This document shows, one piece after another, positions 47,312 to 56,389 of a stretch of 64,000 bases of DNA (positions are counted from its first letter, which is position 1; the number at the start of each line of letters is the position of its first letter). Source of the DNA: a virus; the IMG/VR virus record IMGVR_UViG_3300036859_000864, positions 47,462-111,461 of that record; one strand, written 5' to 3'. A program made the position numbers and the translations under genes. The notes below the pieces were generated by a model. That model was given only the letters and a program-made list of their open reading frames with translations, ran no database searches and was not told the DNA's origin.

Positions 47312-47982
47312 CGTACGGGGCTCGCGAGATCATTCGGCGCCAACGCGCCAACGACTGTGCGTGCAAAGCGCCTGCACGCGCGCCTTCTCATGTGCGTGAG
47401 GGCGGCGGTCGGATCTTGCGCCCGCGCGCGTTCATGCGCGAAGAGGTTTCCGAGCGCGGCAAGGTTCATCGTCCTCGCGGTGTCGAGCCTGTCGTCATCG
47501 CCGGCGCGCCCGGCTCGAAGTGTCGACCTTTCCTCAAGGTCGAGAAGGACGCTGAGAAGTTCGCGGCGTGCAACGCGCTCGCCGAGGAGCTCGGGCCACT
47601 CAACACGCCGAAGAAGATGTACAGAATCATCGAAGATGCCATCGGTGACGAGGTCAACGAGGTCTTCGGTGTCCTGATGCTCGACATGCACTTGAGGCTC
47701 AAAGGTCTCGCCGAGACCGGGCGCGGGGAACCCTCGAGCGTGATGGCGCCGTTGAAGCCGACACTTCAGATGGCGCTGATCAGCGGAGCGGATTCGATCA
47801 TCTTGTGGCACGTGCACCCCTCTGGGATCGAAGCCGAGCCCAGTGAGGCGGACAAGGAGACCACAGAGGCGTTCGCCGAAGCGTGCGATGCGATCGAGCT
47901 GCCACTTCTCGACCACCTGATCATCGGCGGAGACATCCGAAGACGCAGCTACTTCTCGTTTGCAGAAGACGGTTTGCTGTAA
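47308..47982 (+). CDS. RadC/JAB-family metalloprotein
   Basis: 224 aa. JAMM motif HVHPSG (~168-173) with Asp182 in EPSEAD and LLDHLIIGG near the C-terminus, all typical of RadC/MPN domains. The N-terminal ~90 residues are basic. RadC-like proteins in mobile elements act in DNA recombination or as deubiquitinase-like peptidases; which applies here is unknown. Confidence 0.75.
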   Translation: MTYGAREIIRRQRANDCACKAPARAPSHVREGGGRILRPRAFMREEVSERGKVHRPRGVEPVVIAGAPGSKCRPFLKVEKDAEKFAACNALAEELGPLNTPKKMYRIIEDAIGDEVNEVFGVLMLDMHLRLKGLAETGRGEPSSVMAPLKPTLQMALISGADSIILWHVHPSGIEAEPSEADKETTEAFAEACDAIELPLLDHLIIGGDIRRRSYFSFAEDGLL

Positions 47983-48058
47983 GCCGTCGTCCTCTCTCTT
48001 TCGTTCTAGGCGAGCTCGCTCGCCCCAATTCTCTTTTCACATGGAGGCTCGCCCCCGT

Positions 48059-48565
48059 ATGACCGTACCTGCCAACGGTGCTCAACCGACCGTCATAGAA
48101 CTCCCGAAACCGGAGTTCCCCATGCTCATGCGCGTGATCTCGAACGCGCTGTTCCCCGCCGCTCAGACGATAGGGTGCCCGCACTGCTCGAAGCCCATTT
48201 CGATTCCGGAGCTTGGAAAGACCGATCAAGATCCCGTCACTTGGGTTTTCGGTGAGGCGCACCCGCTCACGCCAGACATGCGCATTATTCGAATGTTCAT
48301 CAAAGGTGACGGCATCGAAATCTACTCGGTGCCCGGCGACACCTCCAAAAAGGGTGGCGTGTGCACGCGCAATCTCATTCCGATGTCCTCGGTACGCTTC
48401 ACCGAAGAAGCGATGCCGATCAACGTCTTCGTCGAAGAGCTGATCGATGCCTCCGAAGATGATGACGACGACGACGGTGACGATGACGACGACAACGACG
48501 ATCCGGAGGCGGAGCCTGCCGAAGGTGGGACTGCGCCCACGACGGACGGCTCCTCTGTGTCTTGA
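48059..48565 (+). CDS. Acidic-tailed protein with zinc knuckle
   Basis: 168 aa from ATG 48059, with GGAGG 11 nt upstream; ATG 48041 is an alternative without such a site. A single CPHC (~43-46) may bind metal. The body is alpha/beta; the last ~45 residues are Asp-rich then Gly/Thr/Ser. Precedes the large Pro/Gln protein. Confidence 0.55.
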   Translation: MTVPANGAQPTVIELPKPEFPMLMRVISNALFPAAQTIGCPHCSKPISIPELGKTDQDPVTWVFGEAHPLTPDMRIIRMFIKGDGIEIYSVPGDTSKKGGVCTRNLIPMSSVRFTEEAMPINVFVEELIDASEDDDDDDGDDDDDNDDPEAEPAEGGTAPTTDGSSVS

Positions 48566-48582
48566 AAGAAGGGCTCGTAAGA

Positions 48583-50442
48583 ATGACTCGTCGTGGATCG
48601 CGCGATCAGAATCGAAGCGAACGGGTCGCGCCCGTCGGCACGCCTGCTCAAGAAGATGAAGCGGACATCTTGGCCGAGGTGGGCGGTGAGCGTGACGAAA
48701 ACGGTCAGCTCATAGCCGACGAGGAATCGGTGCGCGCGATAGGTGCGATCGACGCGGAGAGCGTGCGCACGAACCGACGGATGAAAGACGTCGTGGACAA
48801 GAAGCGCGGAGGGATGAAGGGCGTCACGTTCAACACGGACGATCTGCTCGCGTCGTACGAGGCGCTGATCAAGCAGTGGCCTCCGAACACCCTCGACATC
48901 ACCGTCAGGCGCATGACAGGCACGCAGGTGACACGAACGATCACCAGCCGTCCCCGGTCCGGTGTCGAGCTCTACGAAGCGATCAAGCTGATCCACGGTC
49001 AGTACGAGGAAGCCGAGTACGAGGTCAAGTGCCTGGACACCAACCAGAAGCAGTACCGCGGCACCGGTCGAATCATCATGCCGGACACGCGCGCCGTGCC
49101 CCCACAAGGACAGCCGATGCAAACCTTCTACCCGAACGGAGCGCCTATACCTCCGGGTTACCCTCCGCAACCGGCGCCTGCTTTCTACCCACCGACGCCC
49201 GGTTATCCACCGCCTCCCGGCTACGCAGCGCCTCCGTCACCTCCGGCGCAGGGCCAACAGCCGCCTCCGCAGCAACAGCAACAGCCGTTCCCGCAGCAGT
49301 CGGCAGCGCCGCCGCAAGTGCCTACCGTACAAGTCATGCCGTCGCAGTTCGATCCGGGATCGATGATGACGATCATGGATCAGTTGTTTCAGATGTTCCA
49401 ACGGTTGCAGGCGTCGGCACAACCGCCACCGCAACCGCCGCCTCAGTACCCGCCACAGTACGCACCCCCGCCTTTGGCGACTTCGATGCCGCCGCCTCCT
49501 TCGGCGCAGGCCAGTCCCGCCGAGATGTTCGAGTGGATTCAAAGGGCGTTCGGGATGTTTCAGTCGATGACACAGCAGCCGCAGCAACAGCAGCCTGCGC
49601 AAGCGCCGGTCGTTTATCGGGAGCCGCCGGTACCGCCGCCGGCGCAACAGACCGCGCCTGCGGGTCCGACGAAGCCGCCGCCGCGCGGCTACATTTGGGG
49701 TTGGTTCCCCGAGCACGCCGCGTTCGCGCTCGTGCCTGAAACGACCGGTGGGGGCTCGGAGCAGGCCCCGGGCCCGTTCCGGCGCCCGGCGTACATGCCG
49801 CAAGGAGATCAAGGCGCCAGAACGCCCTACACGGGGCCGCAGCACCAACAACAGCAGCACGCGCAACATCCGCCGCCGCCCTCTCGTCCGAAAACGCCTC
49901 GAGAGCAGTTTCAAGAGTCCATAGGGTTCGTGCGCGAAGCTGCGAGCGCGGTCGAAGAGATGCAATCCTTGCTGCCCGGCTTCGGTGGAGGGGGGCAGCA
50001 AGAGGTCGCTGAACAGCCGGACGACGACGACAACCCGATCAAGATCATCGACACCGGCAAAGGACGCATCGCTATCAACAAGAGCGACGGCGCCCTGCGT
50101 TGGGCCGAGACGGGCATGATGGTGCTTCCCGACGTGCTCAAGTGGCTCGGCGAGCAGCATCAGACTATTCAAAAAGCTGCCGAACGGCGACAGCAGCAAC
50201 AACAGCAGCAACAGCCGCGACAACTCGCACCCGGCTACGTCGAAGTGACGCCCGGGTATCAGCCGCCGCCTGGGTTCACGGCCGTTCCGGTCGATCAAGA
50301 TCAACCTCAGCAGCAGCAACAGTCTCCGCTTCCGCCACCGCCGGCGCACGTGCCCCCGCCGATTCAAACTTCGGCGGAGCCTCCCGCAGGACGAACGTGG
50401 GGCACGCCAACGATCCCCGAGTTCGATCAAGGAGAGAACTGA
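48583..50442 (+). CDS. Large Pro/Gln-rich virion-associated protein
   Basis: 619 aa. N-terminal ~175 residues form a folded domain (TFNTDDLLASYEALIKQW, ELYEAIKLIHGQYEEAEYEV). Residues ~180-440 are low-complexity Pro/Gln/Ala with Gln runs of up to five; a helical segment (SIGFVREAASAVEEMQSLLP) and a folded patch (KGRIAINKSDGALRWAETGM) follow; the end is again Pro/Gln rich. Such disordered sequence is unusual in bacterial viruses. A TTG at 48562 is an alternative start. Possibly a scaffold or condensate-forming protein. Confidence 0.65.
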   Translation: MTRRGSRDQNRSERVAPVGTPAQEDEADILAEVGGERDENGQLIADEESVRAIGAIDAESVRTNRRMKDVVDKKRGGMKGVTFNTDDLLASYEALIKQWPPNTLDITVRRMTGTQVTRTITSRPRSGVELYEAIKLIHGQYEEAEYEVKCLDTNQKQYRGTGRIIMPDTRAVPPQGQPMQTFYPNGAPIPPGYPPQPAPAFYPPTPGYPPPPGYAAPPSPPAQGQQPPPQQQQQPFPQQSAAPPQVPTVQVMPSQFDPGSMMTIMDQLFQMFQRLQASAQPPPQPPPQYPPQYAPPPLATSMPPPPSAQASPAEMFEWIQRAFGMFQSMTQQPQQQQPAQAPVVYREPPVPPPAQQTAPAGPTKPPPRGYIWGWFPEHAAFALVPETTGGGSEQAPGPFRRPAYMPQGDQGARTPYTGPQHQQQQHAQHPPPPSRPKTPREQFQESIGFVREAASAVEEMQSLLPGFGGGGQQEVAEQPDDDDNPIKIIDTGKGRIAINKSDGALRWAETGMMVLPDVLKWLGEQHQTIQKAAERRQQQQQQQQPRQLAPGYVEVTPGYQPPPGFTAVPVDQDQPQQQQQSPLPPPPAHVPPPIQTSAEPPAGRTWGTPTIPEFDQGEN

Positions 50443-50867
50443 TGAAGGTCGCGGTCAACATCGAGTTCACGGATGATGAGCTCAAGAAGCACGCCGAAGA
50501 CGTCGGAAGGCGTTGGGCGCTGAACACCATCAACGACGTGTTCAAAGCCGCTCAACGCTTCAAGTTCGACCCGAATGTCATCGCGGCCCTCAGAGACGCG
50601 GCTGCGAATGCGTTCGGGGGCTCGAAGAATCAAAACGATCCGGGCCCGCGAGCGACGGCCGGGATCGATGCGGAATTCGAACCGCCTACCAGGTGCGCGC
50701 AAGTGCATGCCAACGCGGATTTCGACGAGGGTTGGGCGTGTCATCACTGCGGCACCTACAACGCGCTTCAACGCGCAGCGTGCCGGAACTGCGCTCACGA
50801 ACGCTGCGACATCGTCGTACCCCCTCCCCCGGTTTCATCCGCCGCAGGCGACCCGTCCGCACACTAG
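50442..50867 (+). CDS. Zinc-finger protein
   Basis: 141 aa, ATG after GGAGAG. Helical N-terminal half (~1-60), then WACHHCGTYNALQRAACRNC (~99-118), a RanBP2/NZF-like zinc finger. Pro/Ser tail. Unknown. Confidence 0.6.
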   Translation: MKVAVNIEFTDDELKKHAEDVGRRWALNTINDVFKAAQRFKFDPNVIAALRDAAANAFGGSKNQNDPGPRATAGIDAEFEPPTRCAQVHANADFDEGWACHHCGTYNALQRAACRNCAHERCDIVVPPPPVSSAAGDPSAH

Positions 50868-50879
50868 TAGAGGCCCGAA

Positions 50880-51065
50880 GTGGCGAAGTACCGCATCACG
50901 ATGAGCATGGCGGTGGAGGCGATCAACGACCACCAAGCTCACGACTACGCTGTGAAGCTCGCGGAGCTTCTCAAATCGCCGCTCGTGAAGATGGCGGTTT
51001 CGAACGAAGGGATTCGACTCTCCGGGGACGGACGTCCGATCGTGCACCAGCCACAGCGCGAATAG
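50880..51065 (+). CDS. Small hypothetical protein
   Basis: 61 aa, GTG start. KYRITMSMAVEAINDHQAHD with alternating strands and helix, a ferredoxin-like half. No family recognised. Confidence 0.5.
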   Translation: MAKYRITMSMAVEAINDHQAHDYAVKLAELLKSPLVKMAVSNEGIRLSGDGRPIVHQPQRE

Positions 51066-51134
51066 CACAGCGGAAAATGAGGGCATTGACAACGCGCCTG
51101 GACTAGTCCCGGGAAGCGCGCGTACTCTTGTGGC

Positions 51135-52379
51135 GTGCACACACACGTCGTTCAGGCCGGTGAGAGCCCCTCGTCGATTGCGATCAACTACGTGGGGTGC
51201 CCCAAATGCTCGCGGGATTTGATCGAAGCGAACCCGCACAAGCCTGCCGTGGTGCACCCGAACGGCTACATTTCCTTCAAAGACCTGCGTGAGGGCGAAA
51301 AGCTCAAGCTGCCCGGCAAGTGGTTTGACGGGAGTCTCGACTCTCGCCCGACCGCGTACTTCGCAGCACTGCCGTACCATGACGGGGTGACGCCTGGCAA
51401 ATTCGGAGTCGGCGCCCCCAACGTGCTCAACGACTACGCCGCGCTCGACGCCGCCGGCGTGAAAGTCGGGGCACTCGCCGCTTTGGGTGATCAAGCGTTC
51501 GCTGCCGCCGTGAACGGCGCTGCCGACGCCGTCGACGTGTCGGTGCGTGAGATAGGTGAGGGGACGACGACGCCTACGGTGTACGCCGCTCCGTACGCGC
51601 GAGATGCACGCACGGCTACGGCCAAGGCGCGGCAGTACAACGCCACGGTGCTCGATGCGGCTATCGCGGCCGGGGATGCTCAAGAAGCATTTCAAGCGCG
51701 CACAGAAATTCTGAAAAACCTCTCGAGCGCGCTCGGGTCTGCGCGTTTGGCGCTCCAAGCGTTCTACGGAGACGCGGGCGACGGGGGTGCGCCTCAGCCT
51801 GTAGCGCCGGCGCCTCAACCGACTCCGGAAATTCAGGTCGACATCGGCCCGGCTACGATCGATCCGACGCTCACATCGCCGGCAGTCGTCACCGCTGCGG
51901 CACAAGCTGCGGTTTCCGCTATGGGCGCGGACGCCAACTACTGCACGTCGGTCGCGCGACCCGGCAGTGCTGTCAACTCAGCAGTGCATGCTTTCAAAAC
52001 AGCCTGGAACGCGGCAAATCCGAACAATCCGGTCCCGATTGGCACCAGCACCTACGAGCAAGCGACGGCCGACGCGATCATGCGCGCGGTTGGACACGCG
52101 CCCGTCGCGTGCGGGGCGAGTGCTGTTCCGAGTGCATCGCCGGGCGCAACGCCTACCGCCCCCTCGCTCGTGGCGCCTGAACCGAGCAAAGGGATCGGTG
52201 TCGCCGGTATCTTGGGTCTCGGATTGCTCGGCGCCGGCGCTGTTGGGGGCGTGATCTACTACGCCACCAGCAAACCTGTCGCGCCTCGCCGACGAGTGCG
52301 ACGAGTCAGCCCCGGCCCTCGTCGACGACCCGTGCAGCGCGACACCATCGGCCCTTGGAAGAAAGACCCCAACTCGTGA
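51135..52379 (+). CDS. LysM protein with C-terminal membrane anchor and basic tail
   Basis: 414 aa, GTG start. N-terminal LysM (~2-57: VVQAGESPSSIAINY ... LIEANPHKP), a helical stretch (~100-220), a module ANYCTSVARPGSAVNSAVH (~266 on) with AWNAANP and VPIGT, a Pro/Ala linker, one membrane span (~353-377) and a strongly basic tail. LysM binds peptidoglycan. By the positive-inside rule the LysM faces away from the DNA compartment. The NYCTSVAR module and overall design recur in the gene at 59080. Likely a vertex or penetration protein of a membrane-containing virion. Confidence 0.72.
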   Translation: MHTHVVQAGESPSSIAINYVGCPKCSRDLIEANPHKPAVVHPNGYISFKDLREGEKLKLPGKWFDGSLDSRPTAYFAALPYHDGVTPGKFGVGAPNVLNDYAALDAAGVKVGALAALGDQAFAAAVNGAADAVDVSVREIGEGTTTPTVYAAPYARDARTATAKARQYNATVLDAAIAAGDAQEAFQARTEILKNLSSALGSARLALQAFYGDAGDGGAPQPVAPAPQPTPEIQVDIGPATIDPTLTSPAVVTAAAQAAVSAMGADANYCTSVARPGSAVNSAVHAFKTAWNAANPNNPVPIGTSTYEQATADAIMRAVGHAPVACGASAVPSASPGATPTAPSLVAPEPSKGIGVAGILGLGLLGAGAVGGVIYYATSKPVAPRRRVRRVSPGPRRRPVQRDTIGPWKKDPNS

Positions 52380-53032
52380 TCGAAAAACCTGTAGAGGGCG
52401 TGCAGACAGACGCGAGACCGCATCCGCCTGGCGGCAAGGGCGCGCGATTGTCTTTACAAGAGGTGGCCGATCGCTCGTGGAAGGCGCGCATGAGCCCGCG
52501 TCTTCGTTCGTGGGTCACGAAAGTGCTCGACAAGGCCGGCGTGTCGAACGGAGGCCGTCGACAGAAGGCGCAGGCCATCCTCAAAGCTTTCCGAGAGAAG
52601 GTGCCTTACATCGCCGATCCGTTGATGGGCGAGTTCATGGCGACGCCCGACCAGGTGTTGTGCCTCGACGAGGGCGGTCTTTGCATCATCGGAGGAGACT
52701 GCGACGAGCACGCGATCACGCTCGCCGCTGCGATGATGACGATCGGCATCCCGGCCATGATCATCGGCGCCAGCTACCACGATCCGATCGATGTCCCGAC
52801 GCACGTGTACATGGCGTTCGAAGACGATCTCAAAGATTGGGTGCGCATGGACGGCACGACCAAACAGCATCCTGTCGGCCGCGTGTCTCCGAGCAGGAAA
52901 GAGTTCTGGGTAGAGCCCGGTGCGGCAGCGAAAGAGAACGGGAACGGCGACTTCGTAGGCATGAGCGGAGCTCCGGGAATGCTCGCCGCGCCTACGAGCG
53001 TGCTCGATCTGGTCTACCCGGGACTACGTTAG
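52376..53032 (+). CDS. Transglutaminase-like cysteine peptidase-fold protein
   Basis: 218 aa, GTG start in a GTGA overlap with the LysM gene. Complete triad: GGDCDEH (Cys109), THVYMAF (His143) and VRMDGTT (Asp159) in the order of bacterial transglutaminase-like proteins. Basic/Pro-rich N-terminus (~10-50). Placed among virion genes, it may crosslink or cleave capsid or membrane proteins during maturation, or attack peptidoglycan peptide stems. Confidence 0.7.
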   Translation: MIEKPVEGVQTDARPHPPGGKGARLSLQEVADRSWKARMSPRLRSWVTKVLDKAGVSNGGRRQKAQAILKAFREKVPYIADPLMGEFMATPDQVLCLDEGGLCIIGGDCDEHAITLAAAMMTIGIPAMIIGASYHDPIDVPTHVYMAFEDDLKDWVRMDGTTKQHPVGRVSPSRKEFWVEPGAAAKENGNGDFVGMSGAPGMLAAPTSVLDLVYPGLR

Positions 53033-53281
53033 TAATACGTACGTAGTCTGTTCGTAATACATCGGACGACTATTTTCGATCTCGAACGTGCTCTGATTTG
53101 CCGGCAGAGGGCTCTTACACCGACCGCACGTAACCTGCCGTTCCGATTGGCGTTTCAATCGAACGTGAGATCGACGGGCGTAGAGAGATCGTTCCTGTAA
53201 CCACGACTGCGGCTCACCGCAATGCGTGTATTCCTGGACGCATCGATCTCTTGTTGCGATCTTAGAGGGGCACAGTGACAT
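53024..53281 (-). CDS. Possible minus-strand zinc-finger protein
   Basis: 85 aa. It fills exactly the gap between two plus-strand virion genes. Composition is not shadow-like: THCGEPQSW, SLYARRSHVRLKRQSE, VTCGRCKSPLP, then FEIENSRPMYY. Two Cys clusters ~30 residues apart could bind zinc. No strong ribosome-binding site, and the strand is opposite to its surroundings, so support is limited. Confidence 0.35.
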   Translation of the reverse strand: MSLCPSKIATRDRCVQEYTHCGEPQSWLQERSLYARRSHVRLKRQSERQVTCGRCKSPLPANQSTFEIENSRPMYYEQTTYVLLT

Positions 53282-54845
53282 GGGCCTTTACGACACCCGA
53301 CTGGCTGAGCTCAGCGAACCGCGCCGGCGAAGGCGTGTCGCGCAGACCCACCCGTCCTTTTCCCTGTCACCTCCGAGACGCAACCCGATGTTGCGCCCGA
53401 TCGCCGAGCGGCGATCCGCTCCGATCGTAGTCGTTCGCAAAACCGAGGAAGAAAACATGGCCACTGCCCGCCGACGCTCCAAGAAAAAGACCGCAGCCCC
53501 CAAGCGCCGCCGGCGCGCGCGCAAAGCCGCGTCACCGAAGCGTCATCGACGCGCACGGAAGGTTGCGGCCCCCAAGCGTCGTCGTCGGGCCAAGAAGGCG
53601 GCTGCCGTCACTCGTCGGCGTCGTCGGCGCACCGTGCGCGTGGAAGCAAAGAGGTCTCGTCGTCGTCGTCGTTCGGCTGCTCCCGCGGCCCCCAAGCGTC
53701 GTCGTCGGCGTCGGGTGGCGCGTGAGGCGTGGAAGGGCGACTCGGCCGGTCACGCGAAGGCCGCCAAGAAGGGTCATCGTCGTCGTCGGGCGGCGCGGAA
53801 GACCACGAAGCGTCGTCGTCGGCGGAGCAAGGCTCGCGAGACTACGTACGCAGCAGCTCCTCGGCGTCGTCGGCGTCGGAGTTCCAGGCGGCGATCGTCT
53901 CACGTGATGGAGGCGAGTCGTCCCCGTCGTCGTCGGCACCGCATGCACGCCTCGAGTGGTGGCGGCATGGGCGTCGGAGCGATGTTGCTCGGAATCGGTA
54001 CGGCTGGCGTCGGGTTCGTGATCGCCGACGGTCTCGACCGTCTGCTCGCCACGTACAACCCGTCCGACGCCAAGAAGCCCACGGACAGGTTCACGAGCGA
54101 CGGCACCGGCATGCTCGCGAACACGCTCAACGTCGCGGCGATGCCGAACTGGAAGCGCGTCGTGGCGGGCGTCGGTCTCACGGCGGCACCTGCCGTCGGA
54201 TCGATGTTCGTCAAGAACACCTACGTACGCGGCGCGCTCGAGGGCCTTGCTCTCGGCGCCGGCATCTCGGTGTTCAAGCTGGTCTGGAGCAACGTGCTCA
54301 TGCCGATGCTCATCGGTAAGGACACGTCGGCCCCGGCGCTCCAGAAGAGTTACATCGCGCGGCTCTACCCGACGGAGGTCGCCTCTTCGCTCAACAAGAA
54401 GCAGGCGATGTCCAACGTCTCGAGCTCCGGCTCGGGTGCGCTCTCCGGCGCTCCCGAGCAACAGACCGGCGTCGGATCTCCCGACGTGGGCCCGTTCGCA
54501 CTCGCCGGCGACTCACCGTACCCCGACGCCTCTCAGGCACTCAGGTCTGGCGTGAGCGACGACCCCGGGTACCCCAGCACCTCGCAAGCGCTCCGAGCCG
54601 GAGTGAGCGGCGACTCGCCGTACCCCAGCGCAGGCCAGGCGCTCCACGCCGGAGTCAGCGCGCCGGCGCCGACGCCGACGGGCGGCTCCGATCCGAACTG
54701 GAATCCGGGTCCTCCTCCGGGTTCCGGTCCGGGGCCGCAGGCGAAGCCGCACTCCTCTTGCGGATGCGTCGGCGAGAACAACGCCTTCCTCGGCTTCATC
54801 GGTGAAGCAGTCGAAGAGACGCCCTTCTTGGGTGCCGTTGCGTGA
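53280..54845 (+). CDS. Protamine-like Arg/Lys-rich membrane protein
   Basis: 521 aa from ATG 53280, or 462 from ATG 53457, which has a better GAGGAAG site. From ~60 to ~220 the sequence is mostly Arg, Lys and Ala in repeats such as APKRRRRA and SPKRHRRA, histone- or protamine-like. A glycine-rich hydrophobic segment follows (~228-250, MGVGAMLLGIGTAGVGFVIA) and further hydrophobic helices (~285-345). The C-terminal part has three 17-residue repeats and a Pro/Gly tail. The basic arm most likely binds genomic DNA on the inner side of a membrane. Confidence 0.7.
   Translation: MGLYDTRLAELSEPRRRRRVAQTHPSFSLSPPRRNPMLRPIAERRSAPIVVVRKTEEENMATARRRSKKKTAAPKRRRRARKAASPKRHRRARKVAAPKRRRRAKKAAAVTRRRRRRTVRVEAKRSRRRRRSAAPAAPKRRRRRRVAREAWKGDSAGHAKAAKKGHRRRRAARKTTKRRRRRSKARETTYAAAPRRRRRRSSRRRSSHVMEASRPRRRRHRMHASSGGGMGVGAMLLGIGTAGVGFVIADGLDRLLATYNPSDAKKPTDRFTSDGTGMLANTLNVAAMPNWKRVVAGVGLTAAPAVGSMFVKNTYVRGALEGLALGAGISVFKLVWSNVLMPMLIGKDTSAPALQKSYIARLYPTEVASSLNKKQAMSNVSSSGSGALSGAPEQQTGVGSPDVGPFALAGDSPYPDASQALRSGVSDDPGYPSTSQALRAGVSGDSPYPSAGQALHAGVSAPAPTPTGGSDPNWNPGPPPGSGPGPQAKPHSSCGCVGENNAFLGFIGEAVEETPFLGAVA
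54507..54659 (+). repeat. Three tandem 51-bp coding repeats
   Basis: Units 54507-54557, 54558-54608 and 54609-54659 encode a 17-residue repeat with consensus (G/D)D(S/P)xYPxxxQALRxGVS. They lie in the C-terminal tail of the protamine-like protein and keep the reading frame. Confidence 0.75.
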
Positions 54846-54852
54846 ACGCGCC

Positions 54853-54871
54853 TCTCCGCGCATCGCGGAGA
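54853..54871. promoter_or_regulatory. Hairpin in the leader of the 441-aa capsid candidate
   Basis: TCTCCGCG (54853-54860), CAT, CGCGGAGA (54864-54871): a perfect 8-bp stem 7 bp after the previous stop. The rest of the 145-bp gap is also structured (CTTCGA/TCGAAG and CCCGG/CCGGG pairs) and ends with AGGAGAAGAAG before the ATG. Suggests termination or processing and separate, strong expression of the capsid gene. Confidence 0.45.
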
Positions 54872-54990
54872 AGCAACACCCCCGCCCCGGTAGGCTTCGA
54901 GCCCCGGGGTTGAGGTGTCGAAGGGCCCGGAGCCCCTAAAACACCGCTCGTGTCGGCCCAGGAAACGGCGAGCAATCAGGAGAAGAAGTC

Positions 54991-56316
54991 ATGGGAGCCA
55001 GGAACATCGTCGGTCGGCAGATTCACAAGTTCGGTGACGCGCAGGACAAGGTCAAGCGCATGCAATTCGGTCTCGGAGTGGATCCGAACAGCGGAGCGCT
55101 CGCGGCAGACGCCTCGGGCAAGTGCCTCCGTTGCTCCTTCGGGAACATCCCCGTGATCGAGGAGGTCGTCTGGACGATCCCGCTCCCCCTCACGGCCACC
55201 GAGGCGCTCGCAACGCTCGGTGACACGGTGAACCTTCTCTCGGGCAGCTCCAGCGTGCCCGGCGTCGCGTCGATCGACTCGACGTTCCTCATCAACGGCA
55301 TTCTCCAGACGGACATTCTGGCGCAGGGCATCGGCGTGCACGTGTTCTGCGAGCCGATGAGCTTCTCGACCATCGGCAACGCCTTCGTGGCGCCCGAGAC
55401 GACGGTGGCTCCTCCTCCGTCGCCCGACGTGTTCACCAACAACGACGTGACCTCGCGCGCGATGAGCACGCAGGTCGACGCGACCGCGTCGAACTTCAGC
55501 CCGGCCGTGTTCGAGTTCGGTGCCGACGTTTGGCGCGCGGGCTGGAACTTCATCAACGCCTACCAGTTTCAGTGGAAGACCTCGCAGCGCGAGCTCGTCC
55601 TCAACGAGCTGGCGGCGGACGTCTCGTACTTCGGCTCCTTCGCGGACGCCGAGGCGAGCGGCACGAGCGAAGTCGCCATCATCGAGTTCGTCGCGACGGT
55701 CAACGCGATCTACCGGTCGAAGGGCTCGAATACGATCTTCCTGCCCGTCAACTTCCGGCGCGTGGGTTCCGTCAACAGCACCAGCGCGACGGTCAACGTC
55801 GGCGTGTTCCACCCGACGCGCGATTTCGATCTCGCGCCGGTCACCTGGGGCGGTCTTCGGTGGCAGGGGTACGGCTGCCGCGGGCAGATGTACCGGCCGA
55901 TCGAGAGCCCGTGCTTCCTCGAGCGCGGTATCCCCATCGGGATGCTCTTCGTCGTGCAGGACGCCGTGCACCAGGCGCTCATGCTCCAGGCCGTCACCAT
56001 CAACAACGAGCCCCTCGGCGTGAACGTCAGCGTGGACGAGAACTTCTCGGACGCCTCGGCCGTCATCCCGACGCCGGCGACCCCCGGTACGCCCACGGCG
56101 GGCGCCATCGTGGTCGGCGGCAACAACACGATGCTGGAGCAGACGCTCGATGCGACTCCGGTGCTCGTGACGCAGTCGGTGAACACCTCTCGGCAGGTGT
56201 TCAAGGGCGGCATCCTGAAACTCGCGATCAAGATCAAGGGCTGGGAGATGCCCGGCGGCTGGAAGGACTACTGCAAGACCAACCTGCCGCAGATCATGTC
56301 GAACTCGGCTCCCTGA
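54991..56316 (+). CDS. Candidate major capsid protein, 441 aa
   Basis: 441 aa, ATG after a strong AGGAGAAGAAG site. Beta-rich throughout with few charged helices: VVWTIPLPLTATEALATLGD, GVHVFCEPMSFSTIG, KTSQRELVLNELAADVSYFG, FDLAPVTWGGLRWQGYGC, RGIPIGMLFVVQDAVHQALM. The length, strand-loop alternation, strong own leader and following hairpin fit an abundant capsid protein, possibly a double jelly-roll. No HK97 signature is seen. Assignment by context and composition only. Confidence 0.5.
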   Translation: MGARNIVGRQIHKFGDAQDKVKRMQFGLGVDPNSGALAADASGKCLRCSFGNIPVIEEVVWTIPLPLTATEALATLGDTVNLLSGSSSVPGVASIDSTFLINGILQTDILAQGIGVHVFCEPMSFSTIGNAFVAPETTVAPPPSPDVFTNNDVTSRAMSTQVDATASNFSPAVFEFGADVWRAGWNFINAYQFQWKTSQRELVLNELAADVSYFGSFADAEASGTSEVAIIEFVATVNAIYRSKGSNTIFLPVNFRRVGSVNSTSATVNVGVFHPTRDFDLAPVTWGGLRWQGYGCRGQMYRPIESPCFLERGIPIGMLFVVQDAVHQALMLQAVTINNEPLGVNVSVDENFSDASAVIPTPATPGTPTAGAIVVGGNNTMLEQTLDATPVLVTQSVNTSRQVFKGGILKLAIKIKGWEMPGGWKDYCKTNLPQIMSNSAP

Positions 56317-56355
56317 TTCGAACCAGCGCACGCTAGTCCGAACAGCACAAGGCTC

Positions 56356-56389
56356 AGGCGGCGTGACGGAAGACAACGTCGCGCCGCCT
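56356..56389 (+). terminator. Hairpin between capsid candidates
   Basis: AGGCGGCGTGACG (56356-56368) pairs with CGTCGCGCCGCCT (56377-56389) as a 13-bp stem with one G-U and an 8-nt loop, followed by GTCCTGTTT. A likely intrinsic terminator or attenuator that sets the ratio of the upstream 441-aa protein to the downstream genes. Confidence 0.6.

Noticed and set aside
49237-50430. A 397-codon minus-strand Arg/Leu-rich frame
   Set aside because: Antisense of the Pro/Gln repeats; its low complexity is simply the complement of CCG/CAG codons.
51086-51091. TTGACA upstream of the first LysM gene
   Set aside because: No acceptable -10 box at normal spacing, so not called a promoter.
54976-56376. 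A 466-codon minus-strand frame
   Set aside because: Antisense to the 441-aa capsid candidate, which has a strong ribosome-binding site and protein-like sequence.
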